Notes under the pieces: generated by a model
The model's input: only the letters and a program-made list of their open reading frames with translations
What the model was told of the DNA's origin: nothing
Database searches by the model: none
Program-made: the position numbers and the translations under genes
In this document: positions 5,807-5,836 of the stretch, piece after piece
How the letters are laid out: each line of letters begins with the position of its first letter
How positions within the stretch are numbered: position 1 is the stretch's first letter
NCBI GenBank assembly: GCA_026193555.1
Contig: JAPHUU010000234.1
Location: 1-5,836, forward strand
Direction: 5' to 3'
Length of the DNA: 5,836 nt
Origin: Rhodanobacter sp.
GTDB taxonomy: Bacteria; Pseudomonadota; Gammaproteobacteria; Xanthomonadales; Rhodanobacteraceae

Positions 5807-5836
5807 TGCCGCGACGCCATCCCGCCGCAGCCATCC

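Noticed and set aside
5753..5836. Possible start of another gene after minE, for example ATG at 5806 or GTG at 5753.
   Set aside because: Frames stay open to the window edge, but there is no Shine-Dalgarno at 5806 and too little sequence to recognise a product.

Overview
The window looks like chromosomal DNA from a GC-rich gammaproteobacterium. The MinC, MinD and MinE sequences, the high GC content and the Shine-Dalgarno use point to the order Lysobacterales (Xanthomonadales). Rhodanobacteraceae (the Rhodanobacter/Dyella group) is my best guess, but this rests on sequence impression, not on a search. I see no mobile element, CRISPR array, tRNA or rRNA.

Layout. The left half is read on the minus strand: a six-helix sensor histidine kinase (3017 to 1782), its NarL/FixJ-type response regulator (1678 to 1037), and then, after a gap of about 300 bases, a membrane-anchored SRPBCC-fold gene that starts at 732 and runs off the left edge. 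The right half is read on the plus strand: a GNAT-family acetyltransferase (3210-3830), minC (3827-4597), minD (4635-5450, TTG start) and minE (5456-5752). The last 84 bases hold no gene I can support. The two halves diverge from a 192-base control region (3018-3209). It holds a good extended -10 promoter for the rightward operon, a perfect 9-base direct repeat with an 11-base period, and a short inverted repeat beside the kinase start.

How the genes work together. MinC, MinD and MinE form the oscillating system that keeps the FtsZ ring at midcell. MinD is the membrane ATPase, MinC the FtsZ inhibitor it recruits, and MinE stimulates MinD's ATPase. The acetyltransferase gene is coupled to minC by an ATGA overlap and probably shares its transcript, which raises the unproven possibility of a link between acetylation and division-site control. 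An A-rich leader resembling an Hfq distal-face site lies just before the minD ribosome binding site and could set minD/minE output apart from minC. The kinase and regulator form a DesK/DesR-type two-component pair with all key residues present. Its signal is unknown, and the SRPBCC gene downstream on the same strand is one possible target.

The gene content is mostly conserved housekeeping and signalling. I found no clear new system; the more interesting signals are regulatory.
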